A stretch of 64,000 bases of DNA from contig JAKEHY010000022.1 in assembly GCA_022614805.1 (NCBI GenBank), forward strand, positions 1 to 64,000, read 5' to 3'. Positions 1 through 7,286 of this stretch are shown here, in pieces (within the stretch, counting starts at the first letter, position 1; each line of letters begins with the position of its first letter). The notes under the pieces were generated by a model. It made no database searches, was not told the DNA's origin, and saw only the letters and a list, made by a program, of their open reading frames with translations. The DNA comes from Candidatus Zixiibacteriota bacterium. Lineage in GTDB: Bacteria; Zixibacteria; MSB-5A5; DSPP01. The translations under genes were made by a program, and so were the position numbers.

Positions 1-63
1 ATGGGATCGAACCATCGACCTCCTGCTTAAAAGGCAGATGCTCTACCACTGAGCTACACCCCC
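1..63 (-). tRNA. tRNA-Lys (UUU), 3' end cut by window edge
   Basis: Read on the minus strand from 63, the sequence folds into a 7-nt acceptor arm (GGGGGTG), a D arm with GCTC/GAGC, an anticodon arm with loop CTTTTAA (anticodon UUU, plus-strand 29-31) and a T arm with loop TTCGATC. The last T-stem base, the 3' acceptor strand and any CCA lie before base 1. The anticodon reads AAA/AAG, so it is a lysine tRNA. Confidence 0.93.
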
Positions 64-456
64 AGTTGTAAACGGGAAAAACTTCCCGCCTGCAAGGGTT
101 TCAAAAACAGAACGCCTGCCCGAGTCTGTCAAAGGCAGGCCCGGGAGGGCCGAACTGAATATAGAGATGGAGCGATTGCCGTCAACTGCTTCCGCCTGTA
201 TTGTTCCCGAACCAAAGCCCGCGCGACCAGCGGCACTGGAAAATCCTTAAATGAGCCGGGCGGAATAAACTCCGCCGTCGGTCACACAAGGCCGGAAAAT
301 CATAAAAATAAAAGCAGTGCCAGAAGCGGCAGATTCAATTATATTCGCCGATACATATTAAGGAGGGGGTATCCCTCCTTTGGATTTTTACGTCGATATT
401 CCCATCGGCCCCTGCCGCTTCGGCTTGTGCCCGAACGGGATGGAAAGGAGGCCGGT
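64..456. other. Intergenic stretch, no gene recognised
   Basis: Nothing here reads as a convincing protein or RNA. The only clear structure is an inverted repeat at 360-380 (AAGGAGGG, 5-nt loop, CCCTCCTT) followed by a T-rich stretch, which could be a terminator or could mask a ribosome binding site. Confidence 0.5.
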
Positions 457-1047
457 TTGATTGAAATGGTTTGGGGAATGGCGGTTTTTGCCGTCACGAT
501 TGTTTATGCATCTTTTTTCGAATGGACGCTGCACCGGTTTTTGCTGCACCGGCCGCTCGGTTCTTTCGATTATCCCTTCCGAACCCACACCCTGACCCAT
601 CACCACATCTTCAACGCTTTCGACGGGTATCACCTGAAGGAAGAAGCGCATAAAGACAAAGTTCCGTTTGCCTGGTGGAACGCGCCGGTTTTAATCGGGC
701 TGCACACACCGGCGCTTTATTTTCTTGAAAAAGCGGCCGGTTTTCCGGTTTTGTGGCCGGGGGTGGCGGCGATGGCGGCCTACTACGCCGCGTACGAAAC
801 GTTTCACTGGGTGATGCACGTCCCCAAGGGTCGCTGGATTGAAAAAACCGCAGCTTTCCGTTTTTTGGACCGCCACCACCGCTTGCATCATCTTTTCCAG
901 TACAAAAATTTCAACGTGGTTTTGCCTTTGGCGGACGTTCTCCTTGGCACTTACATCGGAAAACGGGAGGACGCCTACGTCAAGCGGGTGCGGAAAATCG
1001 AGGTACCGGAGGAAGAAACGTCCGGCGTGGAAGCCGGGAAGCCCTGA
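457..1047 (+). CDS. Membrane fatty acid hydroxylase / sterol desaturase family protein
   Basis: Integral membrane di-iron oxygenase-type protein of about 196 aa. The His clusters expected for iron binding are visible: HRFLLH near the N-terminus, then THHHIF, then HWVMH, then RHHRLHH in the C-terminal third, separated by hydrophobic helices. Such enzymes hydroxylate lipid chains, carotenoids or sterol-like substrates with O2; the substrate cannot be read from the sequence. A strong Shine-Dalgarno (AAAGGAGG, 444-451) lies 5 nt before TTG 457; ATG 466 and GTG 427 are alternatives. The stop overlaps the start of the helicase gene by one base (TGATG), so the two are translationally coupled. Confidence 0.85.
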   Translation: MIEMVWGMAVFAVTIVYASFFEWTLHRFLLHRPLGSFDYPFRTHTLTHHHIFNAFDGYHLKEEAHKDKVPFAWWNAPVLIGLHTPALYFLEKAAGFPVLWPGVAAMAAYYAAYETFHWVMHVPKGRWIEKTAAFRFLDRHHRLHHLFQYKNFNVVLPLADVLLGTYIGKREDAYVKRVRKIEVPEEETSGVEAGKP

Positions 1048-2273
1048 TGCCTTTTGACGCCCTCGGGCTTTCCCCCAAGTTTGCCCCGCTTTATAAAAAG
1101 CACAATTTTGCCCAGCCGACGCCAATTCAAGCCCAGGCGATTCCGGCGGTACTATCCGGGCGGGACGTCATCGCTTCGGCCGAGACCGGTTCCGGCAAAA
1201 CGGCGGCCTTTCTTCTACCCATCATAACCAAACTGCTGGAGGAAAAGAAAACCGGCGGGACACGCGTTCTGGTTTTGGTTCCGACGCGGGAGCTGGCCTT
1301 GCAGGTGGACTCGGTCGCCAAACAGTTTGGCAAGCCGCTCGGAATTTCCTCTTTTCCGGTGTACGGCGGGGTCGGTTACGTTCCCCAAGAGGAGGCGTTA
1401 AAAGGCGGCGCGGACATCATCATCGCCACGCCGGGGCGGCTTTTGGACCACCACCAGCAGCATCACACCCGTTTCGAAAAGCTCTCCTTTCTCGTTTTGG
1501 ACGAGGCCGACCGGATGCTGGATATGGGGTTTTATCCGGACGTGCGGAGAATCGTCACCGCCCTGCCCAAAAAGCGCCAGACCCTTCTTTTTTCCGCCAC
1601 CATTTCGGAAGGGGTGGCCCGTTTGGCCCAACAGCATTTGACCGACCCGGTGCGGGTCTCCGTACAGCACGAACAGCCGACCGTCTTGCCGGTGGGAATC
1701 ACTCACGCCATCTATCCCGTACGGCAGGAACGGAAAACCGATTTGCTCTTGCACCTTTTGGCACAGGCTAAGATGCCCTCGGTTTTGATTTTCACCCGCA
1801 CCAAGCATCGAGCGGAGCGGCTGGCCCGGCGGTTGCTGCAGGAAGGATACGGGGTCGGGCTTTTGCACGGCGACCGGACGCAGGGACAGCGGGTGGCCGC
1901 GCTGGAAGGCTTTCGCCGGGGGAAATTTCAACTCCTGGTGGCGACCGACATTGCCGCACGGGGGCTCGACGTGGAAAAAATCTCCCACGTCATCAACTAC
2001 GATTTACCCTCCACGCCGGAAGATTACATCCACCGGGTGGGGCGGACGGCCCGGATGCTGGCAAAGGGGGATGCCTTCAGCCTGGTCTCCCTGCAGGAGT
2101 TGGGGCAGCTTTCGGATATCGAAATGGCTCTCGGGGAAGCTTTGCCGCGCGTGATGCTGCCAGATTTTGACGGCGGGGAAATTCCCTTCGTTTCGCGGCT
2201 CAAGAAAGAGCCCCCCAAAAGCACCGAGCCGTTCGGCAGAGCCGCAAGGCCGCGTCCAAGACGTTTGCGGTAG
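1047..2273 (+). CDS. DEAD-box ATP-dependent RNA helicase (RhlE-like)
   Basis: 408-aa DEAD-box RNA helicase core, likely unwinding structured RNA in ribosome assembly or decay. All family motifs are present in order: Q motif (PTPIQ, about 25-29), Walker A AETGSGKT (45-52), PTRELALQ, TPGRLLD, DEAD followed by RMLDMGF, SAT, then in the second RecA domain ATDIAARGLDV and HRVGRTAR. The C-terminal tail is short and basic, closest in layout to RhlE proteins. It starts on the last base of the upstream hydroxylase stop. Its own TAG stop (2271-2273) is the TAG inside the head of a palindromic GTAGGGG element, so the present C-terminus (RPRPRRLR) may have been set by that element's insertion. Confidence 0.95.
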   Translation: MPFDALGLSPKFAPLYKKHNFAQPTPIQAQAIPAVLSGRDVIASAETGSGKTAAFLLPIITKLLEEKKTGGTRVLVLVPTRELALQVDSVAKQFGKPLGISSFPVYGGVGYVPQEEALKGGADIIIATPGRLLDHHQQHHTRFEKLSFLVLDEADRMLDMGFYPDVRRIVTALPKKRQTLLFSATISEGVARLAQQHLTDPVRVSVQHEQPTVLPVGITHAIYPVRQERKTDLLLHLLAQAKMPSVLIFTRTKHRAERLARRLLQEGYGVGLLHGDRTQGQRVAALEGFRRGKFQLLVATDIAARGLDVEKISHVINYDLPSTPEDYIHRVGRTARMLAKGDAFSLVSLQELGQLSDIEMALGEALPRVMLPDFDGGEIPFVSRLKKEPPKSTEPFGRAARPRPRRLR

Positions 2274-2379
2274 GGGCGGTTCGCGAACCGCCCGCCATGA
2301 AGTTGTGTCGGGAGTTACTCCCGACACAGGCGTAGCGGAGGTCTTTAGACCTCCACAAATGGAAGCCCGAAGGCTTCCG
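2270..2379. repeat. Cluster of three palindromic elements after the helicase gene
   Basis: Three adjacent inverted repeats: a GTAGGGG-headed palindrome (2270-2293, arms GGCGGTTCG/CGAACCGCC), a second with arms GTCGGGAGT/ACTCCCGAC (2304-2328), and a third built on GTAGCGGAGGTC/GACCTCC plus a GGAAGCC/GGCTTCC hairpin (2332-2379). The third type recurs at 2587-2638. Confidence 0.8.
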
Positions 2380-2415
2380 CCGCATGCTGTCGTTAAAACG
2401 GGCCCCAATTAGGGC

Positions 2416-2444
2416 TTGACCTTTTCGATTAAAAGGGGTAAAAT
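2416..2444 (+). promoter_or_regulatory. Sigma70-type promoter of the thi4 riboswitch transcript
   Basis: TTGACC (2416-2421), a 17-nt spacer, then TAAAAT (2439-2444). The predicted start near 2451 falls exactly at the 5' edge of the TPP aptamer, which supports the assignment. Confidence 0.75.
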
Positions 2445-2448
2445 ATCA

Positions 2449-2530
2449 AAGACAGGGGTGGCCCGGGAGAAACCGGGCCTGAGAAAGACCCTTAGAACCT
2501 GATCTGGGTAATGCCAGCGTAGGGATAAAA
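2449..2530 (+). ncRNA. TPP riboswitch (THI element) aptamer
   Basis: Contains the conserved thiamin pyrophosphate aptamer blocks in order: GGGGTG, CTGAGA, ACCCTTAGAACCTGATCTGG, TAATGCCAGCGTAGGGA. A GC stem (CCCGG/CCGGG) replaces the variable P3 arm. It lies between a good promoter and the Thi4-type thiazole synthase gene, so ligand binding should lower expression of thiamin synthesis, as in other THI-box genes. Confidence 0.95.
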
Positions 2531-2580
2531 GCCGCACCTCCAAGTTGGGGTAAACCAGAATGGGGGTGCGGTTTGCGTTT
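2531..2580 (+). terminator. Hairpin downstream of the TPP aptamer, likely expression platform
   Basis: CCGCACCTCC (2532-2541) pairs with GGGGGTGCGG (2562-2571), followed by TTTGCGTTT. The stem is strong but the T tract is broken by GCG, so it may terminate inefficiently. Its place just after the aptamer suggests it is the regulated attenuator. Confidence 0.55.
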
Positions 2581-2586
2581 GGTGGT

Positions 2587-2638
2587 GTAGCGGAGGTCTT
2601 CAGACCTCCACGTTGGAAACCTGACGGCTTTCGCTACA
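2587..2638. repeat. Palindromic element, second copy of the GTAGCGGAGGTC type
   Basis: Starts GTAGCGGAGGTC, pairs with GACCTCC, and ends with a degenerate second arm and CGCTACA that can close back on the TGTAGCG at the left edge. It matches the element at 2332-2379 with substitutions and lies in the leader between the riboswitch hairpin and the thi4 start codon. Confidence 0.7.
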
Positions 2639-2693
2639 CAAAAAAGAACAACGGTTGAAACGAAATCAAAAACCCCTTAATGGAGGAGGAAAA

Positions 2694-3575
2694 ATGAACC
2701 GTTTTGCCCCCGTCTCCGAAGGCCAGGTAACCCGGGCCATCGTGGACAAGTGGTATAAGGAATTCACCGACCATATCCACACCGATGTCATCATCATCGG
2801 CGCCGGCCCGTCCGGGTTGGTGGCTGGAAGGCGTTTGGCCCAGGCCGGGAAGAAAGTTTTAATCGTCGAGGCCAACAACTATCTTGGTGGCGGCTTCTGG
2901 ATTGGCGGCTACTTTATGAACGGCGTCACCGTCCGCCGCCCGGCCGAAAAGATTCTGGACGAAATCGGCTGCCCGTACGAGGAGGCCTCCGAAGGGCTGT
3001 ACATCGCCTCCGGGCCGCACGCCTGCTCCAAACTGATTGCCGCCGCCTGCGACGCCGGCGTAAAAATCATCAATCTGACCAAGTTTGACGACGTGGTCCT
3101 GCGCGAAAACAACCGGGTCGCCGGCGCGGTCATCAACTGGACGCCGGTGTACGCCCTGCCGCGCGCCATCACCTGCGTGGACCCGGTGGCGCTGGAATCC
3201 GAGTTGGTCATCGACGCCTCCGGCCACGATGCGGTAGTCGTCGAGGCGTTGGCCAAGCGCGGCATCATTTCCAACAAAACCTATTCCGGAATGTGGGTCG
3301 AAAAGTCGGAAGACCTCGTGGTGGAAAACACCGTCGAGGTTCACCCCGGCCTGATTGTTGCCGGCGTGGCCGTCTGCACGGTCTTTCAAGTGCCCCGGAT
3401 GGGCCCGACTTTCGGCGCAATGCTCGCCTCCGGCGAGCGGGCGGCGGAGATCGCCCTGCAGAAGCTGGGAACGAAGAAGCACGCTTTCAACGGCAACGGC
3501 CAGAAGGCCAATGGTTCGACCAAGCTCACCACGGGCGGCAAGAAAACCGCCAAGGCCAAGCTGGTCACGGCGTAG
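2694..3575 (+). CDS. thi4: Thi4-family thiazole synthase (ADP-thiazole biosynthesis)
   Basis: 293-aa NAD-dependent thiazole-forming enzyme of the thiamin pathway. A Rossmann dinucleotide fold begins with [10 protein letters not shown] (33-42); the family blocks LGGGFWIGG, the region before DP, ATGHDA-like ASGHDA, and the C-terminal MGPTFGAM are present. The residue two before the conserved Asp-Pro is Cys161 (TCVDP). Archaeal sulfide-using enzymes have His there, whereas yeast and plant enzymes have the Cys that donates sulfur once per molecule. The start is ATG 2694 behind GGAGGAGG; an in-frame TTG at 2655 has no such site. Control by the upstream TPP riboswitch fits the function. The TAG stop lies in a GTAGGGG element, and the Lys/Ala/Gly-rich tail before it is not conserved in the family. 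Confidence 0.92.
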   Translation: MNRFAPVSEGQVTRAIVDKWYKEFTDHIHTDVIIIGAGPSGLVAGRRLAQAGKKVLIVEANNYLGGGFWIGGYFMNGVTVRRPAEKILDEIGCPYEEASEGLYIASGPHACSKLIAAACDAGVKIINLTKFDDVVLRENNRVAGAVINWTPVYALPRAITCVDPVALESELVIDASGHDAVVVEALAKRGIISNKTYSGMWVEKSEDLVVENTVEVHPGLIVAGVAVCTVFQVPRMGPTFGAMLASGERAAEIALQKLGTKKHAFNGNGQKANGSTKLTTGGKKTAKAKLVTA

Positions 3576-3622
3576 GGGTGAATCTTGTATTCACCCTCGT
3601 AGGGGCACGGCGTGCCGTGCCC
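3572..3622. repeat. Two adjacent GTAGGGG palindromes after thi4
   Basis: Element 3572-3596 has arms GGGTGAAT/ATTCACCC and supplies the thi4 stop codon TAG at 3573-3575. Element 3599-3622 has arms GGGCACGG/CCGTGCCC. A degenerate CCCTCTCC-type hairpin follows at about 3628-3645. Confidence 0.8.
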
Positions 3623-3875
3623 ACCTCCCTCTCCTTTCGGAGTGGCCAGCCCGAGGCGCAGCCTCAAGCTAAGGTCAGGGATAGAGGCAGATGTCAAACA
3701 AAAAAGGCGGCTTGAAACACCGCTTTTTTGTTGTCGACTTAACGGTCTCATCCGCCGATAATAAAAAGGCAACCGATTTTGCTTGCGCACCGGCTGCACC
3801 GATTGGTACATTAGACGCGAAACTAATTTCGCCGCGGTTGGTTTTCTGCGGTATAAAAGACTGTAAGGAGGGAAT
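3623..3875. terminator. Terminator hairpin at 3700-3732 in the gap before the lipoprotein gene
   Basis: Six A, then GGCGG, a loop, CCG, then CTTTTTTG (3700-3732): a strong intrinsic terminator shape that can work on both strands, with one bulged G. The rest of the gap (3733-3866) holds no gene I recognise; TATAAA at about 3852 may be a -10 box for the lipoprotein gene. Confidence 0.6.
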
Positions 3876-4682
3876 ATGAAAGCGATTAAAGTTTTTGCGT
3901 TCTTGACGCTGGCGGCTTTCTTCCTGTTCGGCTGCGGTAAAAGCGACCAGGACCAGCAAGCGGGCAGCGAGCAAAACCAGCCTTTGGACGAGTCGTTCGG
4001 ACAATCCACCACCGGACAGCCCGGCACGGCCTCGGAGACCAAACCGGCCGAAACCAAACCGGCGCCGGCAAAGACGGTGGAAAAGAAAACTCCCCCCAAG
4101 CCGAAGCTGGTGAAGGTTACGATTCCTTCCGGCACGCCCTTGAAAATCACGCTGAACGACACCCTCCAGACGAACGTGAACCAGACCGGCGACGCCTTTA
4201 CGGGCGTTCTGGCCGAGCCGGTGGAACTGGAAGGAAAAGTTCTGATTCCGGAAGGCTCCCTCTGTTCCGGCGTCATCACCAAACTGGTTAAAGGCGGCAC
4301 CTTGAAAACCTCTCCCGAGATTGCCTTTATCGTCACGGAAGTGACCACCCCCAAAGGCAAAACCTATGCGGTGGAAGTGGACACGATTTATAAAAAAGGG
4401 AAATCGCACACCGGACGCGAGGTGGGGATGATTGGCGGCGGCGCCGCGGCGGGAGCGGTCATCGGGGGAATCTTAGGCAAGAAAAAGGGGGCCGCAATCG
4501 GTGCGGTCGCCGGAGCGGCAGCCGGAACGGGTGCAGCGGCGGCCACGGGACGGGAAAACCTGGTCTATCCGGCCGGGCTGACCTTGACCTTCAATCTGCA
4601 AAAGCCGGTGACCGTGTCGGTTCCGGAGCGGGAACTGACTCCCCCCACTTTCGAAACCAAAAAGGAAGCTTCCGGCTACTGA
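3876..4682 (+). CDS. Glycine-zipper lipoprotein
   Basis: 268-aa predicted lipoprotein. A short basic start and hydrophobic stretch end in the lipobox LFGC, so Cys20 would be lipidated. A Thr/Pro/Lys-rich linker (about 35-85) leads to a beta-rich domain, followed by a Gly/Ala-rich segment (about 187-220, GGGAAAGAVIGGILG repeated as GAAIGAVAGAAAG) typical of glycine-zipper outer-membrane proteins, and a short C-terminal beta stretch. Start ATG 3876 follows GGAGGG. The role is probably envelope structural; I cannot say more. It converges on the LON-domain gene with a shared terminator between. Confidence 0.8.
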   Translation: MKAIKVFAFLTLAAFFLFGCGKSDQDQQAGSEQNQPLDESFGQSTTGQPGTASETKPAETKPAPAKTVEKKTPPKPKLVKVTIPSGTPLKITLNDTLQTNVNQTGDAFTGVLAEPVELEGKVLIPEGSLCSGVITKLVKGGTLKTSPEIAFIVTEVTTPKGKTYAVEVDTIYKKGKSHTGREVGMIGGGAAAGAVIGGILGKKKGAAIGAVAGAAAGTGAAAATGRENLVYPAGLTLTFNLQKPVTVSVPERELTPPTFETKKEASGY

Positions 4683-4697
4683 TACAAGCTCAAAGAT

Positions 4698-4766
4698 GGT
4701 CGGGAGCTCCGCTCCCGACCCGGATGCGAAAAAGCCCCGTTTCGAATTTTCGAGACGGGGCTTTTT
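4698..4766. terminator. Bidirectional terminator between convergent genes
   Basis: A5 GCCCCGT ... ACGGGGC T5 at 4729-4766 forms an intrinsic terminator with A and T tracts on both sides, so it can serve the lipoprotein gene (plus) and the LON-domain gene (minus). A further palindrome, GGTCGGGAGC/GCTCCCGACC, sits at 4698-4720 and matches the arms of the one at 2304-2328. Confidence 0.8.
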
Positions 4767-5409
4767 AATTTTCCGGAAAACTTTTGGGAATCTCTTCGAG
4801 GATGAAGCGGGTGCGCTCCTCCACGAACAGCTTGCGCGCCAGTTTCAACCGCTCCTCCACCGTTTCCGATTCCAGCAGCTGTTGTTTGGTGGTCATTGGG
4901 GCGTTCAAAAGATGGGAGGCCAGAAACGAAAACCGGAGCGGGTCGTTGGGAAAACGAAAGGGGAAAACCGGCTCCAGCGAGAAAATGGAGGCCAGCTGCA
5001 CGAAATCGGAAAGCACCAGCCGCAAAATCTGGTCGGTCAAAAGAGCGGCGTTCCGGTCCCCGTCCAGTTCCGGCAAAAAAACCACCTCGGCGGAAAGGTG
5101 CGGCGCCGGCTCCAGAAGCTTGGCGATTTTGAACCGTCTTTGGCCGGAAACGATGATGGAGAGCTGCCCGTCGTCCAGCCGCTCGGCCTTGATGATTTTC
5201 GCCTCCGTGCCGACCTCGAAGGGTACTGCCGGCGGCCCCGCTTCCTCCCCTTCTTTGATTAGCACCACGCCAAAATTTCCGCTCCCCGCCAGGCACTCCC
5301 CTATCATCTTCTTGTAGCGCGGCTCAAAGATGCGCAAAGGCAGGGGCATCCCCGGAAAAAGAACGGTCTTCAGCGGAAAAATCGGCAGAATCACGGCTTT
5401 TGATTTCAT
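4765..5409 (-). CDS. LON N-terminal (substrate-binding) domain protein
   Basis: 214-aa stand-alone LON substrate-binding domain with no ATPase or protease part. The family pattern is clear at the N-terminus: LPIFPLKTVLFPGMPLPLRIFEPRY, shortened here to its anchors FPL..VLFPG..LPL.IFE.RY, then G.F.V.LIK, and the VSGQRRF block near residue 90. Such proteins are common in bacteria and are thought to bind unfolded clients or act in proteostasis; the exact role is unknown. Start ATG 5409. On the minus strand a TATAAT box lies about 20 nt upstream but I see no good -35. Its 3' end overlaps the bidirectional terminator. Confidence 0.88.
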   Translation of the reverse strand: MKSKAVILPIFPLKTVLFPGMPLPLRIFEPRYKKMIGECLAGSGNFGVVLIKEGEEAGPPAVPFEVGTEAKIIKAERLDDGQLSIIVSGQRRFKIAKLLEPAPHLSAEVVFLPELDGDRNAALLTDQILRLVLSDFVQLASIFSLEPVFPFRFPNDPLRFSFLASHLLNAPMTTKQQLLESETVEERLKLARKLFVEERTRFILEEIPKSFPEN

Positions 5410-5773
5410 GATTTGGTCACCCCATCCTATTATACGTTATCGGAAGCCGTAAAAATTACAGTCTCTTAAGAGAGGCCCGTTCCCTTTCTCCATTTAATGG
5501 AAAGGGGTCAGGGGGCTTGCCCCGACCTGTTCCGAAGCGTGCCGAGGAAGCGTGGTCGAGGGGTGAGGTGTATTCCGTAGGGGCGAACCTTGCTTGCGGT
5601 GAGCGTAGCCGAATCCGTGTTCGCCCGTAGGGGCACTGCCTGCCGTGCCCTTATAAATGGAAAACGAAACTCCGCAAGATTCGGGTTGTTTGCGCTCCCA
5701 AAAATCTTTCCTTTATAGCCGTATGCTGTATGTAGCGGAAAAATTAGACCGTATATTACCGAAAGGAAAGGTT
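5410..5773. repeat. Palindrome-rich gap between the LON gene and the ada-like gene
   Basis: Three inverted repeats: a CCCTTTCtCCATT/AATGGAAAGGG hairpin (5482-5507), a GTAGGGGCGAAC element with an enlarged loop (5577-5626), and a GTAGGGGCA element (5627-5650). A TATATT box at 5752-5757 is the likely -10 of the next gene. No protein gene is seen in 5410-5773. Confidence 0.7.
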
Positions 5774-6646
5774 ATGGAAACTATGACCAATGGATACCCC
5801 CGGCTCTCGGAAGATTACAAGCGGATGGAGCGGGCTATTTTGTATCTGGAAGAGAACTATTCCCGACAGCCGAGTCTGAAGGAGATTGCCGCAAGCGTCC
5901 ATTTGAGTGAGTTTCACTTTCAACGGATCTTCACTCGCTGGGCCGGAGTCAGCCCCAAAAAGTTTATGCAGTTTCTGACCCTCGATTATGCCAAAAAGCT
6001 TCTGGAGGAGTCGAGAAGCGTTTTGGACGCCACTTACGAAGCCGGTCTTTCCAGCCCCGGCCGGCTGCACGATTTGTTTGTGAACATCGAAGCGGTTACC
6101 CCCGGCGAATTCAAGCAAAAGGGAGCCGGGTTGACCATTACCTACGGCATTCATCCCTCTCCCTTCGGCGAGTGCCTTTTGGCCGTGACCGACCGGGGCA
6201 TCTGCGGGCTTTCGTTTATCGAAAACGGAAGCTCGAAAAAGGCCCTGCAGTATCTCCGTGACAATTGGCCCAACGCCCAAATTACTGAAAACCGGAAAGC
6301 GACTACACCGTTTATCGAAAAAATCTTCGGCGGCGCAAAGCAAAACGGACAGCCCTTGAAACTTTTTCTGAAAGGCACCAACTTTCAGATAAAAGTCTGG
6401 GAGGCGCTCCTGAAAATCCCGGCCGGGTGCGTGGCTTCCTACGAAGACATCGCCGCCCGGATAGGCCGACCGACCGCCTCCCGCGCCGTCGGCACGGCCG
6501 TGGCCAACAACCACATTGCCTATCTTATCCCCTGCCACCGGGTCATTCAGAAAATCGGCGCCTTTGGCAACTACCGCTGGGGCGCCCCCAGAAAGAAGGC
6601 GATGCTGGTCTGGGAATCGGCAAAAAGAGATGCCGTAGGGGTTTGA
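5774..6646 (+). CDS. AraC-type HTH fused to methylated-DNA--protein-cysteine methyltransferase (Ada-like)
   Basis: 290-aa two-part DNA repair and regulatory protein. Residues about 15-105 form an AraC/XylS helix-turn-helix pair (IAASVHLSEFHFQRIFTRWAG, shortened: IAA.VHLS.FHFQRIF). Residues about 115-285 are an O6-alkylguanine-DNA alkyltransferase with the active-site motif PCHRV, acceptor Cys254, preceded by the ASYEDIA recognition helix. It removes alkyl groups from guanine irreversibly. Unlike E. coli Ada it lacks the N-terminal zinc methylphosphotriester domain, so the damage sensor that converts Ada to an activator is absent. Start ATG 5774 has AAGGAAAGG upstream; the in-frame ATG 5657 is weaker. 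The stop TGA falls within a GTAGGGG palindrome. Confidence 0.93.
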   Translation: METMTNGYPRLSEDYKRMERAILYLEENYSRQPSLKEIAASVHLSEFHFQRIFTRWAGVSPKKFMQFLTLDYAKKLLEESRSVLDATYEAGLSSPGRLHDLFVNIEAVTPGEFKQKGAGLTITYGIHPSPFGECLLAVTDRGICGLSFIENGSSKKALQYLRDNWPNAQITENRKATTPFIEKIFGGAKQNGQPLKLFLKGTNFQIKVWEALLKIPAGCVASYEDIAARIGRPTASRAVGTAVANNHIAYLIPCHRVIQKIGAFGNYRWGAPRKKAMLVWESAKRDAVGV

Positions 6647-6715
6647 TTTATCAAACCCTTTCACGTAGGGGCGAATCTTGTGTTCGCCCTTCCCTCTCCA
6701 CGGAATGGAGAGGGA
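6635..6715. repeat. Three palindromes between the ada-like and DUF1203 genes
   Basis: GTAGGGGTTTGAT.. (6635-6658, overlapping the end of the ada-like gene), GTAGGGGCGAATC.. (6665-6689), and a TCCCTCTCCA/TGGAGAGGGA hairpin (6691-6715). The second and third are directly adjacent, as at 49093-49144. Confidence 0.8.
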
Positions 6716-6732
6716 ACGAAAAGGAGAACAAT

Positions 6733-7212
6733 ATGACCAAATTCAAAATAGTCCCATTATCGAAAGAATTTGCCGACCGAATCCGCATGTCAAGAAAAGA
6801 CGAATTCGGCAATGAGGTGATGGAGCAGATGGCCACCGGCTACGGCCCCTGCCGGGTCTCCCTTGCTCCCTTTGTGCCGGGAACCGACCGGCGCTTGGTC
6901 TTCAGCCATTCGCCGTTCGAAAAGCAGAACGCCTACAACCAGAACGGCCCCATCTTCATCCACGCCAAAGAGGTGGAACCATACGGCGATGTACACCGCT
7001 TCCCTCCGGCCATAAAAGCCGACCCGGAAAACTTTCCGCTAACTTTGATTGGCTACAACCAGGACCAGCGGATGGTGTTTACGAAACTGGTGAGAGACTC
7101 CGACGTGGACGAGCTTATCGTCCGGGTTTTCGAGGAAAATCCCAAGGTGGAATTCCTCCACGCCCGCAACGCCGAAGCCGGCTGTTTTATCTGCAAAATC
7201 GAACGGGTTTAA
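6733..7212 (+). CDS. DUF1203 family protein
   Basis: 159-aa soluble protein of the DUF1203 family, function unknown. Features of the family: a YGPCR block near residue 38, a short SPF motif near 61, a GPIFIH segment near 74, and a C-terminal FLHARN..GC.FC..R.-like end (here HARNAEAGCFICKI). The conserved His and Cys residues could bind a metal; that is inference. ATG 6733 follows AAGGAG (6721-6726) with good spacing; the long in-frame upstream extension overlaps the ada-like gene and the repeats and is not used. A GTAGGGG palindrome follows the stop at once. Confidence 0.85.
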   Translation: MTKFKIVPLSKEFADRIRMSRKDEFGNEVMEQMATGYGPCRVSLAPFVPGTDRRLVFSHSPFEKQNAYNQNGPIFIHAKEVEPYGDVHRFPPAIKADPENFPLTLIGYNQDQRMVFTKLVRDSDVDELIVRVFEENPKVEFLHARNAEAGCFICKIERV

Positions 7213-7214
7213 TC

Positions 7215-7242
7215 GTAGGGGTTTGATTAATCAAACCCCTAC
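7215..7242. repeat. Perfect GTAGGGG palindrome, twin of the copy inside 30849-30876
   Basis: 28-bp perfect palindrome starting GTAGGGGTTTGAT and ending with its mirror CCCCTAC. The same 28 bases recur exactly at 30849-30876, there within a coding frame. Confidence 0.9.
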
Positions 7243-7286
7243 CCACATTTGACCATCCTTTTCCGTATATTCTAACGGAAGGTTTT

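Noticed and set aside
388-651. Small minus-strand frame near the left end
   Set aside because: It lies opposite the hydroxylase start and has no ribosome site or domain.
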